Below, in pieces: positions 63,655 through 64,000 of a stretch of 64,000 nucleotides of DNA. Source of the stretch: Limnoperna fortunei (Eukaryota > Mollusca > Bivalvia > Mytilida > Modiolidae); assembly GCA_944474755.1 (NCBI GenBank), contig OX104115.1, positions 49,159,648 to 49,223,647 of the forward strand. Direction: 5' to 3'. The notes under the pieces were generated by a model. It did not search any database, was not told the origin of the DNA, and was given only the letters and a program-made list of their open reading frames with translations. A program made the position numbers and the translations under genes. Each line of letters begins with the position of its first letter. Positions within the stretch are counted from its first letter, which is position 1.

Positions 63655-64000
63655 AGGGTCAGGAAAGCGTCCTCGGAGGTAAGGGATCTCCCTTTTGAAC
63701 TATGTGACGTTTCAGTTCATTCATTTGTTTGCCTTGTCATTGATCAACAGGTCTTTCCCAAAATCGTATGAAAGAACCTATTATTCTTTGGCAGTGTTGG
63801 CTAATTTTAAGTTTAAATAATACAATCATCTATCCGATTTTAAGTTCTGCTTCGATAAGATCTGTATAGCTGAATAATTAAAGGGTAATCTATTTCCTCG
63901 CACTAAAGTCATGTTGCTGTGTACTATTCGTATCATATTTAGATCAATTTTTGGTCCATATGTATACACTTACCTCCGAGATAACTTTCCGACCGTAGGC
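63655..64000. repeat. Candidate inverted-repeat element cut by the window edge
   Basis: 'ggaaagcgtcctcggaggta' at about 63662 is mirrored by 'tacctccgagataactttcc' at 63971-63990. Only the inner side of the right end is visible. Confidence 0.5.

Overview
This is a eukaryotic, AT-rich, repeat-dominated window, most likely from a marine invertebrate and plausibly a bivalve mollusc. That assignment is inference. It rests on tRNA-derived SINEs with a 'tactccggcttcctcc' central block, a Penelope-like element, Tc1-like fragments, an RNase H-bearing LINE, and a split animal-type solute-transporter gene. There are no operons, no rRNA and no convincing tRNA gene.

Layout. (1) 1-20640 and 23861-36451 form one satellite array, richer in G+C than the rest of the window. 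It is built from two interleaved monomers, about 187 bp and about 668 bp, arranged in higher-order repeats whose periods are sums of the two (for example 1,898 and 4,462 bp). (2) 20641-23860 is a 3,220-bp terminal-inverted-repeat element inserted in the array at a duplicated TA. It carries two tRNA-derived SINEs. (3) At 36452 the array stops at a frameshifted Tc1-type transposase fragment. (4) 36905-51300 is AT-rich DNA with hairpin-forming inverted repeats, a (TA)n tract, a recent ~530-bp tandem duplication and several decayed duplications. One probable terminal coding exon lies on the minus strand (41902-42051). (5) 51310-52917 is a ~200-bp tandem array that runs directly into a decayed Penelope-like element (reverse transcriptase end plus GIY-YIG domain). 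A second Tc1-type pseudogene lies at 56014-56775. (6) 57283-62136 holds the first two recognisable coding exons of an SLC5/SGLT-like sodium:solute cotransporter gene on the plus strand. Its ~4.7-kb intron contains an antisense, 5'-truncated LINE (58540-60970) with an intact 402-codon reading frame, a 13-bp target duplication and tandem repeats in its 3' region. (7) The right edge carries more inverted-repeat elements.

Host coding content is therefore small: two transporter exons and one orphan terminal exon. The rest is satellite, transposon-derived or unassigned. The most notable structures are the two-monomer satellite and its apparent recombination history, the TIR element with its subterminal motif arrays, and the LINE inside the transporter intron.
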